Shown here in pieces: positions 18,759 to 27,898 of a DNA stretch of 64,000 nucleotides; within the stretch, counting starts at the first letter, position 1; every line of letters begins with the position of its first letter. This stretch comes from Rhabdothermincola sediminis. Its GTDB lineage: Bacteria; Actinomycetota; Acidimicrobiia; Acidimicrobiales; Acidimicrobilacustridaceae. The translations under genes and the position numbers were made by a program. Under the pieces are notes generated by a model, which was not told the DNA's origin, ran no database searches, and worked only from the letters and a program-made list of their open reading frames with translations. Where the stretch lies: assembly GCF_014805525.1 (NCBI RefSeq), contig NZ_JACFSZ010000001.1:1-64000 (forward strand). Reading direction: 5' to 3'.

Positions 18759-19205
18759 GTGCGCACGTACTCCCCGAAAGCCAGCGAGATCGAGCGGTCT
18801 TGGCACGTCATCGACGCGGAGGGCCTGGTCCTCGGACGGGTCGCCAGCGAGGTGGCACGGATCCTCCGGGGCAAGCACAAGCCCACCTTCGCCCCGCACC
18901 TCGACACCGGTGATCACGTAATCGTCGTGAACGCGGACAAGGTCGTGCTGACCTCCAACAAGGCCGACAAGGTGCTCGTCCACCGGCACTCGGGCTACCC
19001 GGGTGGGCTGCGGTCGCAGAGCTACGGCGAGCTGCTCGCCAAGCGCCCGGAGGAAGCGGTACGACGAGCGGTGCGCGGCATGCTCCCGAAGACTCGCCTC
19101 GGCCGCCAGATGCTTCGCAAGCTCAAGGTCTATGCCGGCCCCACCCATCCGCACGCCGCGCAGCAGCCCCGGCCTCTCGCTCTCGAGCACGCACGGGCTC
19201 GCTGA
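18759..19205 (+). CDS. rplM: 50S ribosomal protein L13
   Basis: 148 residues from GTG 18759 ([20 protein letters not shown]), the actinobacterial L13 start. [19 protein letters not shown] and the [20 protein letters not shown] segment are conserved. The open frame upstream to 18696 crosses the leader hairpin region and lacks similarity. Paired with rpsI 26 nt downstream. Confidence 0.97.
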   Translation: MRTYSPKASEIERSWHVIDAEGLVLGRVASEVARILRGKHKPTFAPHLDTGDHVIVVNADKVVLTSNKADKVLVHRHSGYPGGLRSQSYGELLAKRPEEAVRRAVRGMLPKTRLGRQMLRKLKVYAGPTHPHAAQQPRPLALEHARAR

Positions 19206-19231
19206 ACCAGTTAGCAACGGAGTCGACGAGC

Positions 19232-19624
19232 ATGCCCAAACCACTCATCCAGTCGACCGGCCGGCGCAAGCGAGCGGTTGCCCGCGTGCGGGTGCGTACG
19301 GGGTCGGGGCAGATCACGGTCAACGACCGGCCGGTCACCGAGTTCTTCCCCTCGGAGACCCACCGGATGATCCTGTCCGAGCCGCTCCGGCTGACCAACA
19401 CCGCCGAGGTCTACGACGTCGACGCGACCATCACCGGCGGAGGAGTGTCGGGGCAGGCGGGCGCGCTGCGTCTCGGCATCGCTCGGGCGCTCGCCGGGCT
19501 CGATCCTGATCTGCGCACCGAGCTGAAGCGTGCCGGCTTCCTCACTCGCGATGCCCGCGAGAAGGAGAGCAAGAAGTACGGCCTCAAGAAGGCTCGCAAG
19601 GCACCGCAGTACTCCAAGCGCTGA
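19232..19624 (+). CDS. rpsI: 30S ribosomal protein S9
   Basis: 130 residues with [38 protein letters not shown] and the C-terminal [12 protein letters not shown] that touches the P-site tRNA. Follows rplM as usual and precedes glmM by 9 nt. Confidence 0.98.
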   Translation: MPKPLIQSTGRRKRAVARVRVRTGSGQITVNDRPVTEFFPSETHRMILSEPLRLTNTAEVYDVDATITGGGVSGQAGALRLGIARALAGLDPDLRTELKRAGFLTRDAREKESKKYGLKKARKAPQYSKR

Positions 19625-19633
19625 CCTGCGGGC

Positions 19634-20983
19634 ATGACCCTGCGCTTCGGGACCGATGGCGTTCGGGGCCATGCCGACGAGCTGAACGACGATCTCGTTC
19701 GGGCCCTCGGGCGTGCGGCCGGCCGGGTGCTGGCGGGCGAGCTTCGCGGTGCCACCGACCGTCGTTTCGTGATCGGGCGCGACCCGCGGATCTCCGGTTC
19801 GCGCATCGAGCAGGCGCTCGTGGAAGGGCTCGCCGCCGAGGCGGTCGGGGTGGAGCTGGTCGGCATCGCACCCACGCCTGCGGTGGCCTGGATCGCAGCC
19901 GCGCGCCTGGTACCCGCGGCGATGATCTCCGCCTCCCACAACCCGTACCACGACAACGGGGTCAAGTTCTTCGCTGCTGGCGGACTCAAGCTCAGTGACG
20001 CCGAGGAAGAGCTCCTCGAAGGAGAGCTCGACCGCATCCTCGCCAGCTCACCTGAGCCCGCCAGGGGACAGGCACCGCCGCTTCGCGAGGGTACGGAGGA
20101 TCTCGAGCGCTACGAGCTGACCCTTGTGAACGCGCTGGAAGGTCGGACCCTCGAGGGGCTGTCGGTGGTCCTCGACTGCGCGAACGGCGCCGCCTCCGGG
20201 CTCGCACCGCGGGTGTTCGAGCGGCTCGGCGCTTCGGTGACGGTGATCCACGCACGACCCGACGGGCGCAACATCAACGCGGGGTGTGGATCGACCCATC
20301 CGGAGGACCTCCGCAAGGCCGTGATCGCCGCCGGCGCCGACGCCGGGCTGGCCTTCGACGGCGATGCCGATCGGGTTCTGGCGGTCGATGAGCTGGGGGA
20401 GCTGGTCGACGGTGACCACCTCATCGCCCTGTGCGCCATCGACCTGCGTGAGCGGGGGCGGCTCCGCCACGACACGGTCGTGGTCACCGTGATGTCGAAC
20501 CTGGGCTTGCGCCTCGCCATGCGCGAGCACGGCATCGAGGTGGTCGAGACCCAGGTCGGTGACCGTTACGTGCTGGAGGCGCTCGAGGCCGGGGGCTTCG
20601 CGCTCGGCGGCGAGCAGTCGGGCCACGTCATCTTCCGCGATCTGGCCACCACCGGTGACGGGATCCTGACCGGTGTCCACCTGCTCGACGTGGTCGCGCG
20701 TGCCCGCCGGCCGCTCTCGAGCCTGGCGGCGGAGGTCATGACCACCCTGCCGCAGGTCCTGCGCAACGTGCGGGTGGCCCGGCGCGACCCGGCGATCATC
20801 GAGGCGGTCGCCGACGAGGTCGCCGCCGTCGAGGCGGCACTGGGTGAACGTGGGCGGGTGCTGGTCCGGCCGAGCGGTACCGAGCCGCTGGTACGGGTGA
20901 TGGTGGAGGCCGACGACCGAGGCGTGGCAGAGGAGGCCGCGCGGCGCCTCGTCGCCGCGGTCGAGCGGACGGCCCGGACGTAG
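19634..20983 (+). CDS. glmM: phosphoglucosamine mutase
   Basis: 449 residues. Converts glucosamine-6-phosphate to glucosamine-1-phosphate for UDP-GlcNAc and peptidoglycan. FGTDGVRG at the N-terminus, active phosphoserine S101 in ISASHNP, metal loop DGDADR (242-247), GEQSGH specificity loop and RPSGTEPLVRVM phosphate-binding motif near the end. rpsI-glmM-glmS linkage matches mycobacteria. Confidence 0.98.
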   Translation: MTLRFGTDGVRGHADELNDDLVRALGRAAGRVLAGELRGATDRRFVIGRDPRISGSRIEQALVEGLAAEAVGVELVGIAPTPAVAWIAAARLVPAAMISASHNPYHDNGVKFFAAGGLKLSDAEEELLEGELDRILASSPEPARGQAPPLREGTEDLERYELTLVNALEGRTLEGLSVVLDCANGAASGLAPRVFERLGASVTVIHARPDGRNINAGCGSTHPEDLRKAVIAAGADAGLAFDGDADRVLAVDELGELVDGDHLIALCAIDLRERGRLRHDTVVVTVMSNLGLRLAMREHGIEVVETQVGDRYVLEALEAGGFALGGEQSGHVIFRDLATTGDGILTGVHLLDVVARARRPLSSLAAEVMTTLPQVLRNVRVARRDPAIIEAVADEVAAVEAALGERGRVLVRPSGTEPLVRVMVEADDRGVAEEAARRLVAAVERTART

Positions 20984-20986
20984 ACT
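20981..20986 (+). promoter_or_regulatory. -10 box of glmS
   Basis: TAGACT overlapping the glmM stop, 9 nt before the glmS ATG; implies a leaderless or nearly leaderless transcript. Confidence 0.5.
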
Positions 20987-20995
20987 GGCGCCTCT

Positions 20996-23900
20996 ATGTG
21001 CGGGATCATCGCCGTCGTCCGCCGCGTCGGCGAGCGGACGCCCCCTTCCGCTGCCGAGCTGACCGAGCTGCTCGATCCGGTCCCCGCCATCCTCGACGAC
21101 GTCGTTCGGGGCGGGCCGGCGGGCTCGCTCGACGAGGCCGCCGAGCGGATGCAGGCGGCTGACCGCATGCTGCGGGGCGTGCCCGGCGTGATGGCGCTGA
21201 TCCGGGATCGGAACCTGCTCGGTCACCTCGACCTCATGATGTCGGGGGTCAGCGCCCAGATCGGCAGGATCGAAGCGGCGCTCGACGAGGGCCGGGCCGT
21301 AGGCCGCTCACCAGCGGAGGTCGACGCCGCGAGTGCGGCGCTGATTCGCCTGAAGGACGCGTGCTGGGCCGTGGAGCGGGATCGGCTCCGTACGGCGCGA
21401 GCCGTCGACGACCTTGCCGGCCCGGACGCGGGGCTGGCCGCGTTGGCGGTGTACACGTCGATCCAGCAGGCACTCTCCGCGCTGGATCGCCTCGAGGTCC
21501 GTGGTCGTGACTCGGCCGGGGTGCACGTGCTGGTCCGTGGTCATGGGCTCGACCTGTCGTCGCCCGCGGTACGGGCCGCCATCGAGCAGCGGGCTGCCGA
21601 CCCGCTGTTCGCCGCCGGTGCGGTCCGGGTCTCCGGCGAGCTTCTGGGCTTCGTCTACAAGGCCGCGGCCGAGATTGGCGAGCTCGGCGACAACACCCGT
21701 GCCCTGCGCCAGTCGCTACGGGCCGATGACCTGCTTCGCCGGGCCCTCGACTCGCCCACTGCCGAGGCGGTGGTGATGGGGCACACGCGGTGGGCGAGCG
21801 TCGGCATCATCTCCCAGCCCAACGCGCATCCCCTCAGCTCCGACGAGGTCGATGGCGAGAGCGGCCCGTACGTGACGGGTGTGCTGAACGGTGACGTCGA
21901 CAACTTCGCCGACCTCAAGGCGGCTGACGGGCTGCGTATCGCGCCGGAGATCACCACCGATGCGAAGGTGATCCCCACACTGGTCTCCCGCCAGCTGGCC
22001 CGCCAGGTCGACCTGGTGGAGGCGTTCCGCTCCACCGTCAACCGTCTCGAGGGATCGGTCGCCATCGCAGCCCAGGCAGCGATCGCTCCGCGCGATCTCC
22101 TGCTGGCGTTGCGGGGCAGCGGCCAGGCCCTCTACGTCGGGCTGGCCGAGGACGCCTTCATCGTGGCGAGCGAGCCGTACGGGGTGGTGGAAGAGACCGA
22201 CACGTACCTCCGGATGGACGGGGAGAGCCCGGCCGACCCCGGCAACCCGGCGTCGCGCGGACAGGTCATCCGGCTCCGGGGCGCGCTCGCGGGGGCACTG
22301 GAGGGCATCGAGCGCTGGTCCTACGACGGCACGCCTCTGCCGGTGGATCCCGCGGAGCTGTCGGTGGCCCAGATCACCACCCGGGACATCGACCGGGGTG
22401 CCTTCCCGCACTACCTGCTGAAGGAGATCTCCGAGTCCCCGTCGTCGTTCCGCAAGACCTTGCGAGGCAAGCTCGTCGAGACCCACCCGGACGGCGGCGA
22501 GCCCGGCCTCGGGGTGCGGCTGAGCGACGACGCGCTGCCCGCCGACATCCGCCGCAAGCTCCGTGACCGGGTGATCCGGCGGGTGCTGGTCGTCGGGCAG
22601 GGAACCGCCGCGGGTGCGGGCCACAGCCTCGCGGCTGCGCTCGCCGTCGTGGCTCCCGATGCACCGCTGCAGGTCGCGCCGCTGCTGGCCACCGAGCTGT
22701 CGGGCTTCGACCTGCGCAACGACATGTCCGACACGCTGGTCGTGGCCATCAGCCAGTCGGGCACCACCACGGACACGAACCGCACGGTCGACCTGGTGCG
22801 GGCTCGTGGCGCGTCGGTGATCGCCATCGTCAACCGGCGCAACAGCGACCTCACCGACAAGGCCGACGGGGTGCTCTACACCTCCGACGGTCGCGACGTC
22901 GAGATGAGCGTGGCGTCGACCAAGGCCTTCTACTCCCAGATCGCGGCCTGCTTCCTCCTGGCCGTCGCCATCGCCGACGAGCTCGGCCTTCCCCCGCAAC
23001 CCGACCGTCAGGAGCTGCTCCGGGCGCTGCGCGCCCTGCCCGAAGCCATGGAGCGCACGCTCGAGCTACGTCCGGCGATCGCTCTCGCCGCGCAGCAGCT
23101 CGCTCCCAGCCGGAGGTACTGGGCCATCGTCGGCAACGGCGTGAACCGCATCGCCGCGTACGAGGTGCGGATCAAGCTCTCCGAGCTCTGCTACAAGTCG
23201 ATCGCCTGTGACGCCACCGAGGACAAGAAGCACATCGACCTCTCCTCCGAGCCGCTGATCGTCGTGTGCGCCGCCGGCCTCAATGGCTCCACCGCGGATG
23301 ACGTGGCCAAGGAAGTCGCCATCTTCCGGGCCCACAAGGCGGCGCCGGTGGTGATCGCCAGCGAAGGCGACGAGCGCTTCGGTGCCGCGTTGCACGCGAT
23401 CCTCGTGCCGCAGACCCATCCCGGCCTGGCGTTCGTGCTATCGGCCATGGCCGGGCACCTGTTCGGCTACGAGGCCGCCCTGGCGATCGACGCGCAAGCG
23501 AGGCCGCTGCGGGAGGCCCGAGCCGTGATCGAGACGACCCTCTCCTCCGCGGGAACCGATCCGGCCAGCCTGCTCGAGTCCATCGCCCCCGCGCTCGAGC
23601 CGCTAGCCGGGCGTTTCTACGACGGGCTGCGGGCCGGGGACTACGACGGCCACCTCGAGGCCAGCACCGGGGTACGGCTCGCCTCGCTGCTGCGGTTCGC
23701 GCTCGGCACGGTCCCCCTGGAGGCCTACCAGGCCGAGTACGGGAAGGTGGGCACGCCGAGCGTGGTCATCGAGGACCTGCTCGCCGCGTTGACCCGGGCG
23801 ATCGACGAGCTCACCCGCCCGATCGATGCCATCAAGCATCAGGCGAAGACGGTGACCGTGGGCATCAGCCGATCCGATGAGACCCTGTTGCAGGTGCCGC

Positions 23901-24451
23901 TCGTGCGAAGCGTCCTGAACGCCGGTGCGCCACGCGACCGGCTCAGCTACAGCAACCTGCGCACGCTGGCGGCGCTGGAGCCGCTGGTCGACGAGGTGCT
24001 CGGCTACACCCGCTACTCGATCAGCGGTCGGGTCGACGACGGCGACGACGCGGCGACCATCGTGGTCGTCGATCGGGGCGGGCTCGGGCGCGAGCTGCGC
24101 AGCCGCACCGACGACAACCCCGCCCTGCGGGGCACCAAGCGCCGGGTGGCCACCGAGCGCATGGTGCTGCTGGCCCGCGGCCGTAGCGACGGCCGCACGG
24201 TCGTGATCGTGCCGGAGGTCAAGGACAACCAACCGACCGGCCTGACGCTCCTGCACGTCCGGCTGGTGGAGTCGCTCCCGTTGCCCACGCTCCGAGCCGT
24301 GCTGCAGGGCTACCGCGGTCGGTACCAGGCCCTGCGCGACGCCGTCACGGAGACGGAGCCGACCTTCCGTGACGACATGCTGACCGACATCCCGCTGGTC
24401 GAGCTCATGACCGACCCCGTGTACGACCTGGCCGAGCGCTGGCGGTCGTGA
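20996..24451 (+). CDS. glmS: oversized glutamine--fructose-6-phosphate aminotransferase (GlmS-like)
   Basis: 1151 residues where GlmS is about 610. The nucleophile C2 (MCGIIAVV) and GHTRWAS (262-268) define a class-II glutaminase, but some 190 residues, largely helical, separate the regions that are normally about 70 apart. Two SIS domains follow: ISQSGTTTDTN (585-595), SVASTKAF (638-645) and an EDKKHIDL segment in place of the usual GELKHGP. QAKTVTVG around K951 resembles the usual C-terminal AKSVTVE, whose lysine forms the Schiff base with fructose-6-P. About 195 further residues follow with no motif I recognise. Position after glmM supports the GlcN-6-P synthase role. A two-activity or regulated variant is possible. 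Confidence 0.85.
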   Translation: MCGIIAVVRRVGERTPPSAAELTELLDPVPAILDDVVRGGPAGSLDEAAERMQAADRMLRGVPGVMALIRDRNLLGHLDLMMSGVSAQIGRIEAALDEGRAVGRSPAEVDAASAALIRLKDACWAVERDRLRTARAVDDLAGPDAGLAALAVYTSIQQALSALDRLEVRGRDSAGVHVLVRGHGLDLSSPAVRAAIEQRAADPLFAAGAVRVSGELLGFVYKAAAEIGELGDNTRALRQSLRADDLLRRALDSPTAEAVVMGHTRWASVGIISQPNAHPLSSDEVDGESGPYVTGVLNGDVDNFADLKAADGLRIAPEITTDAKVIPTLVSRQLARQVDLVEAFRSTVNRLEGSVAIAAQAAIAPRDLLLALRGSGQALYVGLAEDAFIVASEPYGVVEETDTYLRMDGESPADPGNPASRGQVIRLRGALAGALEGIERWSYDGTPLPVDPAELSVAQITTRDIDRGAFPHYLLKEISESPSSFRKTLRGKLVETHPDGGEPGLGVRLSDDALPADIRRKLRDRVIRRVLVVGQGTAAGAGHSLAAALAVVAPDAPLQVAPLLATELSGFDLRNDMSDTLVVAISQSGTTTDTNRTVDLVRARGASVIAIVNRRNSDLTDKADGVLYTSDGRDVEMSVASTKAFYSQIAACFLLAVAIADELGLPPQPDRQELLRALRALPEAMERTLELRPAIALAAQQLAPSRRYWAIVGNGVNRIAAYEVRIKLSELCYKSIACDATEDKKHIDLSSEPLIVVCAAGLNGSTADDVAKEVAIFRAHKAAPVVIASEGDERFGAALHAILVPQTHPGLAFVLSAMAGHLFGYEAALAIDAQARPLREARAVIETTLSSAGTDPASLLESIAPALEPLAGRFYDGLRAGDYDGHLEASTGVRLASLLRFALGTVPLEAYQAEYGKVGTPSVVIEDLLAALTRAIDELTRPIDAIKHQAKTVTVGISRSDETLLQVPLVRSVLNAGAPRDRLSYSNLRTLAALEPLVDEVLGYTRYSISGRVDDGDDAATIVVVDRGGLGRELRSRTDDNPALRGTKRRVATERMVLLARGRSDGRTVVIVPEVKDNQPTGLTLLHVRLVESLPLPTLRAVLQGYRGRYQALRDAVTETEPTFRDDMLTDIPLVELMTDPVYDLAERWRS

Positions 24452-24470
24452 CCTCGCGGAGCAGGGCCAC

Positions 24471-24857
24471 GTGTCCGTGATCGGCATCGGCACTGACCTG
24501 GTCGAGCTCGATCGGTTCCGGGCGACGCTCGAACGCACGCCGTCGATCGTCGACCGGCTCTTCACCCCCGGCGAGCAGGCGTACGCGCTGCGCCGCGGCG
24601 ATCCGGTGGAGCGGTTCGCGGTGCGCTTCGCGGCCAAGGAGGCCGTGCTCAAGGCGATGGGTCTCGGCATCGGCGGGATGGCCTTCCGGGACATCGAGGT
24701 ACTGCGAGCCGAGTCGGGGAAACCCTCGTTGCTCCTGCACGGGCAGGCCGCCGAGCTGGCCGCGGGCCGGGGCGTGGAGCGCTGGCTGTTGACCCTCACC
24801 CACACCGACCACCTGGCCCAGGCCATCGTGATGGCGCTGGGGGAGGGATCGCCGTGA
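24471..24857 (+). CDS. acpS: holo-[acyl-carrier-protein] synthase
   Basis: 128 residues. Transfers 4'-phosphopantetheine from CoA to ACP. Magnesium/CoA-binding D9 in GIGTDLVELDRF and E57 in RFAAKEAVLKAMG are in place. GTG start 19 nt after glmS; its stop overlaps the nnr GTG by 4 nt (GTGA), so the two are coupled. Confidence 0.95.
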   Translation: MSVIGIGTDLVELDRFRATLERTPSIVDRLFTPGEQAYALRRGDPVERFAVRFAAKEAVLKAMGLGIGGMAFRDIEVLRAESGKPSLLLHGQAAELAAGRGVERWLLTLTHTDHLAQAIVMALGEGSP

Positions 24858-26203
24858 TCCCCGTCGTCACCCCCGAGGAGATGGCCGCCATCGACCGGGA
24901 GGCGCCCGAGCCGGTGGAGGTGCTCATCGGTCGGGCCGGCTGGGCGGTGGCCCGCGCCGCCCTCGAGCTGCTCGGCGGCACCTACGGCCGCCGGGTGGTG
25001 GTCCTGGCGGGCACGGGCAACAACGGCAACGACGGCCGGGAGGCCGCTCGCCTGCTCCGGGCCCGGGGGGTGCGGGTCTCGGTCCTCGACGCCCTCACGG
25101 CCCCGACGCACCTTCCCGCCTGTGACCTGGTGATCGACGCCGCGTTCGGCACCGGCTTCCGGGGCGCCTACCGGGCGCCTGCCGTGGTGCCCGGGCAGCA
25201 GGTGCTGGCGGTCGACATTCCCTCGGGGGTCTCCGGTCTGACCGGGGAAGCCTCCGAGCGGGTGTTGCGTGCCGATCGCACCGTTACCTTCGCGGCCCTC
25301 AAGCCCGGACTGGTGCTCGAGCCCGGGGCTTCCTACGCAGGAGCGGTCGAGCTGGCGGACATCGGGCTCGACACGTCCTCGGCGTCGGCGCAGCTGGTGG
25401 AATCAGCAGACCTCGCGTCGTGGGTGCCTCGGCGCGACCCGAGCACCCACAAGTGGCGATCGGCGGTGTGCGTGATCGGTGGGAGCCCGGGGATGGAAGG
25501 AGCCGCCGCCCTGGCCGCGAGCGCCGCGTTGCGAGCCGGTGCGGGCTACGTACGGTGGGCTTCCCCTGGTGGGGTCCCGGCGGCGAAGCCCCTCGAGGTC
25601 GTGGGCGCCGAGCTGCCCGCCCGAGGGTGGTCGTCGGTGGTGCTGGCCGATCACCGCCGGTTCCGGGCGCTGGTGCTCGGCAACGGGCTGGGGTTGGACG
25701 ACGGGCACCGTGACGACGTACGGGCCGTGGTGGCCCAGCGGGACGTACCCGTGGTCGTGGACGCCGACGCGATCACCCTGCTCGGCTCGTCGGCCGCCGA
25801 GGCGGCCGGCCCCTCGACGGTGTTCACCCCCCACGATGGTGAGTTCGCCCGCCTGGACGGCGCACCTCCTGGTCCCGACCGCATCGGCTCCGCCCGGGCA
25901 CTCGCGGCGCGCCTGGGCGCGGTGGTCCTGCTCAAGGGGCCGGCGACGATCGTGGCCGCGCCGGACGGTCGGGTGCTGCTCAGCGCCACCGGCGACGCCC
26001 GCCTCGCCACCCTCGGCACGGGCGACGTGCTCGCCGGGGTGATCGGCGCGCTGTGCGCCACGGGGCTCGATCCGTTCCGCGCCGCGGCCGCGGCCGCATT
26101 CATCCACGGTGAGGCCGGAGACCTAGGCTGGCGGCGAGGTCTCGTGGCCAGCGACCTCGTCGAGCACCTGCCGGAGGTGCTCGGGCGGTACGCCGCCGAC
26201 TGA
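24854..26203 (+). CDS. nnr: bifunctional NAD(P)H-hydrate epimerase / ADP-dependent dehydratase
   Basis: 449 residues repairing damaged NAD(P)HX. The N-terminal YjeF-type epimerase domain (about 1-200) has GTGNNGNDGREAARLL and VDIPSGVSG; the C-terminal ribokinase-like dehydratase (about 210-449) has FTPHDGEFARL, LKGPATIVAAPDG and GTGDVLAGVIGAL. Its place next to acpS and near alr is a known actinobacterial linkage. Confidence 0.96.
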   Translation: MIPVVTPEEMAAIDREAPEPVEVLIGRAGWAVARAALELLGGTYGRRVVVLAGTGNNGNDGREAARLLRARGVRVSVLDALTAPTHLPACDLVIDAAFGTGFRGAYRAPAVVPGQQVLAVDIPSGVSGLTGEASERVLRADRTVTFAALKPGLVLEPGASYAGAVELADIGLDTSSASAQLVESADLASWVPRRDPSTHKWRSAVCVIGGSPGMEGAAALAASAALRAGAGYVRWASPGGVPAAKPLEVVGAELPARGWSSVVLADHRRFRALVLGNGLGLDDGHRDDVRAVVAQRDVPVVVDADAITLLGSSAAEAAGPSTVFTPHDGEFARLDGAPPGPDRIGSARALAARLGAVVLLKGPATIVAAPDGRVLLSATGDARLATLGTGDVLAGVIGALCATGLDPFRAAAAAAFIHGEAGDLGWRRGLVASDLVEHLPEVLGRYAAD

Positions 26204-26231
26204 GCGATCCGATCGAGCCAGGAGGAGTCGC

Positions 26232-26723
26232 ATGCTGCGCGACATGCCCGTGCGCGAGGTGATGACCACCGACGTCGTCTCCTTCACCCCCGACGAGAAC
26301 GTGCAGGACGCGATGGGGCGGCTGGTCGGTCGTGGCGTGGATGCCGGCCCCGTGGTGGACGGTGTCGGGCATGTCGTGGGCATGCTGTCGACGGGTGATC
26401 TCATCGTGGAGGAGGCTCGACTCCACTTCCCCACGATCGTCAACTTCCTCGGCGTGAACGTCACCATGCCGTTCAGCGAGCGCAAGCTCGACGAGTCGAT
26501 CGAGAAGGCGCTCGGGGCGACGGTGGGTGAGGTGATGACCGCGAAGCCGATCACCTGCAAACCCGATGACACCATCGAGGATGCCGCGACCCTGATGCAC
26601 GACCACGACGTGTCCCGCTTGCCGGTGGTCGACGACGAAGGTGCGCTGGTCGGCATCATCGCCAGAGGTGACATCGTCCGGGCAGTCGTGGCCGGCATCG
26701 GCGATCGCGACCGCTCCTCCTGA
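26232..26723 (+). CDS. CBS-domain-pair protein
   Basis: 163 residues composed almost entirely of two CBS motifs (about 8-60 and 100-158), each with the VxEVMTxxxV-type start (VREVMTTDVVSF; VGEVMTAKPITC) and DDEGALVGIIARGDIVRAVV in the second. Such pairs sense adenosine nucleotides or other adenosyl ligands. No catalytic domain is attached, so the partner is unknown. AGGAGG Shine-Dalgarno. Ends 4 nt before the alr start, so the two are probably co-translated. Confidence 0.9.
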   Translation: MLRDMPVREVMTTDVVSFTPDENVQDAMGRLVGRGVDAGPVVDGVGHVVGMLSTGDLIVEEARLHFPTIVNFLGVNVTMPFSERKLDESIEKALGATVGEVMTAKPITCKPDDTIEDAATLMHDHDVSRLPVVDDEGALVGIIARGDIVRAVVAGIGDRDRSS

Positions 26724-26727
26724 CCCG

Positions 26728-27864
26728 ATGCGAGCCACCCGCGCCGAGATCGACCTAGGTGCGATCGCGCACAACGTCACCGTGCTCGCCGAGCTCGCCG
26801 CACCGGCGCAGCTCTGCGCGGTGGTGAAGGCCGACGGCTACGGGCACGGCGCGATCGCCGTCAGCGAGGCAGCACTCGGCGCCGGCGCCTCGTGGCTGGG
26901 GGTGGCGCTCGTGGAGGAGGGAGCGGTGCTGCGCAAAGCGGGGATCGACGTGCCGATCCTGCTCCTCTCACAGCCCCGCGCCGCCGATCTCGAAGCCGCG
27001 GTGCGGTACGAGCTGCGCACGACCGTGTACACCCGTGAGGGCATCGAAGGGTTGGCCTCGGCGGCGGAGCGGCTCGGGGTCCGGGCCGTGACCCATCTCA
27101 AGGTCGACACCGGCATGAACCGGGTGGGAGCGTCGCCGGCGGACGTGGTCGGGTTGGTCAAGGAGATCGCCCGTCACCCGATGCTCGAGCTGGAAGCGGT
27201 GTGGACCCACTGCGCCGTCGCCGACGAGCCCGGGCACCCTTTCACCGACGAACAACTCGACCGCTTCGAGGGGGTGGTCGCCGAGCTCGAGGCCTCGGGT
27301 CTGCGCCCGCGGATGCTGCACGCCGCGAACTCGGCGGCGACCATCGATCGCCCACGAGCCCGGTTCGACCTGGTTCGCACCGGCATCGCCGTCTACGGCA
27401 TCGCCCCGTCGGCTGCGTTGGCCGGGAAGCTTGATCTGCGCCCCGCGATGTCGTTGGTCTCCGAGGTGTCGATGGTGAAGCGGGTGCGGGCCGGTGAGGG
27501 CGTGTCCTACGGCCTCACCCATCGCTTCACCCGGGACACCAACGTCGCCACCGTGCCCATCGGCTACGCGGACGGTGTCCCCCGCCGCCTCGGGTCCGTC
27601 GGCGGATGGGTGCTGATCGGTGGTCGGCGCCGCCCGATCGTGGGGGTGGTGACGATGGACCAGCTCATGGTGGACTGCGGTGACGACCACGTGGTGGTCG
27701 GCGACGAGGTGGTGCTGATCGGTGAGCAGGGTGGCGAGCGCGTCACCGCCGAGGACTGGGCTGGGCCCCTCGACACGATCGCCTACGAGATCGTCTGCGG
27801 CATCGGCCCACGGGTCCAGCGGCACTACCGGGGGCTGGCGTGCCCGGCATCGGGCGGGCGTTGA
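26728..27864 (+). CDS. alr: alanine racemase
   Basis: 378 residues. PLP enzyme making D-alanine for peptidoglycan. Schiff-base lysine K34 in VVKADGYGHGA; catalytic Y261 in GVSYGLTHRF; substrate loop VTMDQLMVDCGD. ATG 26728 gives the conserved TRAEIDLGAIAHN start; the frame open upstream overlaps the CBS gene. The N-terminal barrel and C-terminal beta domain are complete. Confidence 0.97.
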   Translation: MRATRAEIDLGAIAHNVTVLAELAAPAQLCAVVKADGYGHGAIAVSEAALGAGASWLGVALVEEGAVLRKAGIDVPILLLSQPRAADLEAAVRYELRTTVYTREGIEGLASAAERLGVRAVTHLKVDTGMNRVGASPADVVGLVKEIARHPMLELEAVWTHCAVADEPGHPFTDEQLDRFEGVVAELEASGLRPRMLHAANSAATIDRPRARFDLVRTGIAVYGIAPSAALAGKLDLRPAMSLVSEVSMVKRVRAGEGVSYGLTHRFTRDTNVATVPIGYADGVPRRLGSVGGWVLIGGRRRPIVGVVTMDQLMVDCGDDHVVVGDEVVLIGEQGGERVTAEDWAGPLDTIAYEIVCGIGPRVQRHYRGLACPASGGR

Positions 27865-27886
27865 GCGGACCGCTCGGCGCGGCTCC

Positions 27887-27892
27887 TAGCGT
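27887..27892 (+). promoter_or_regulatory. -10 box of the S58 peptidase gene
   Basis: TAGCGT, 6 nt upstream of the GTG start: leaderless arrangement. Confidence 0.5.
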
Positions 27893-27898
27893 GGGGCC

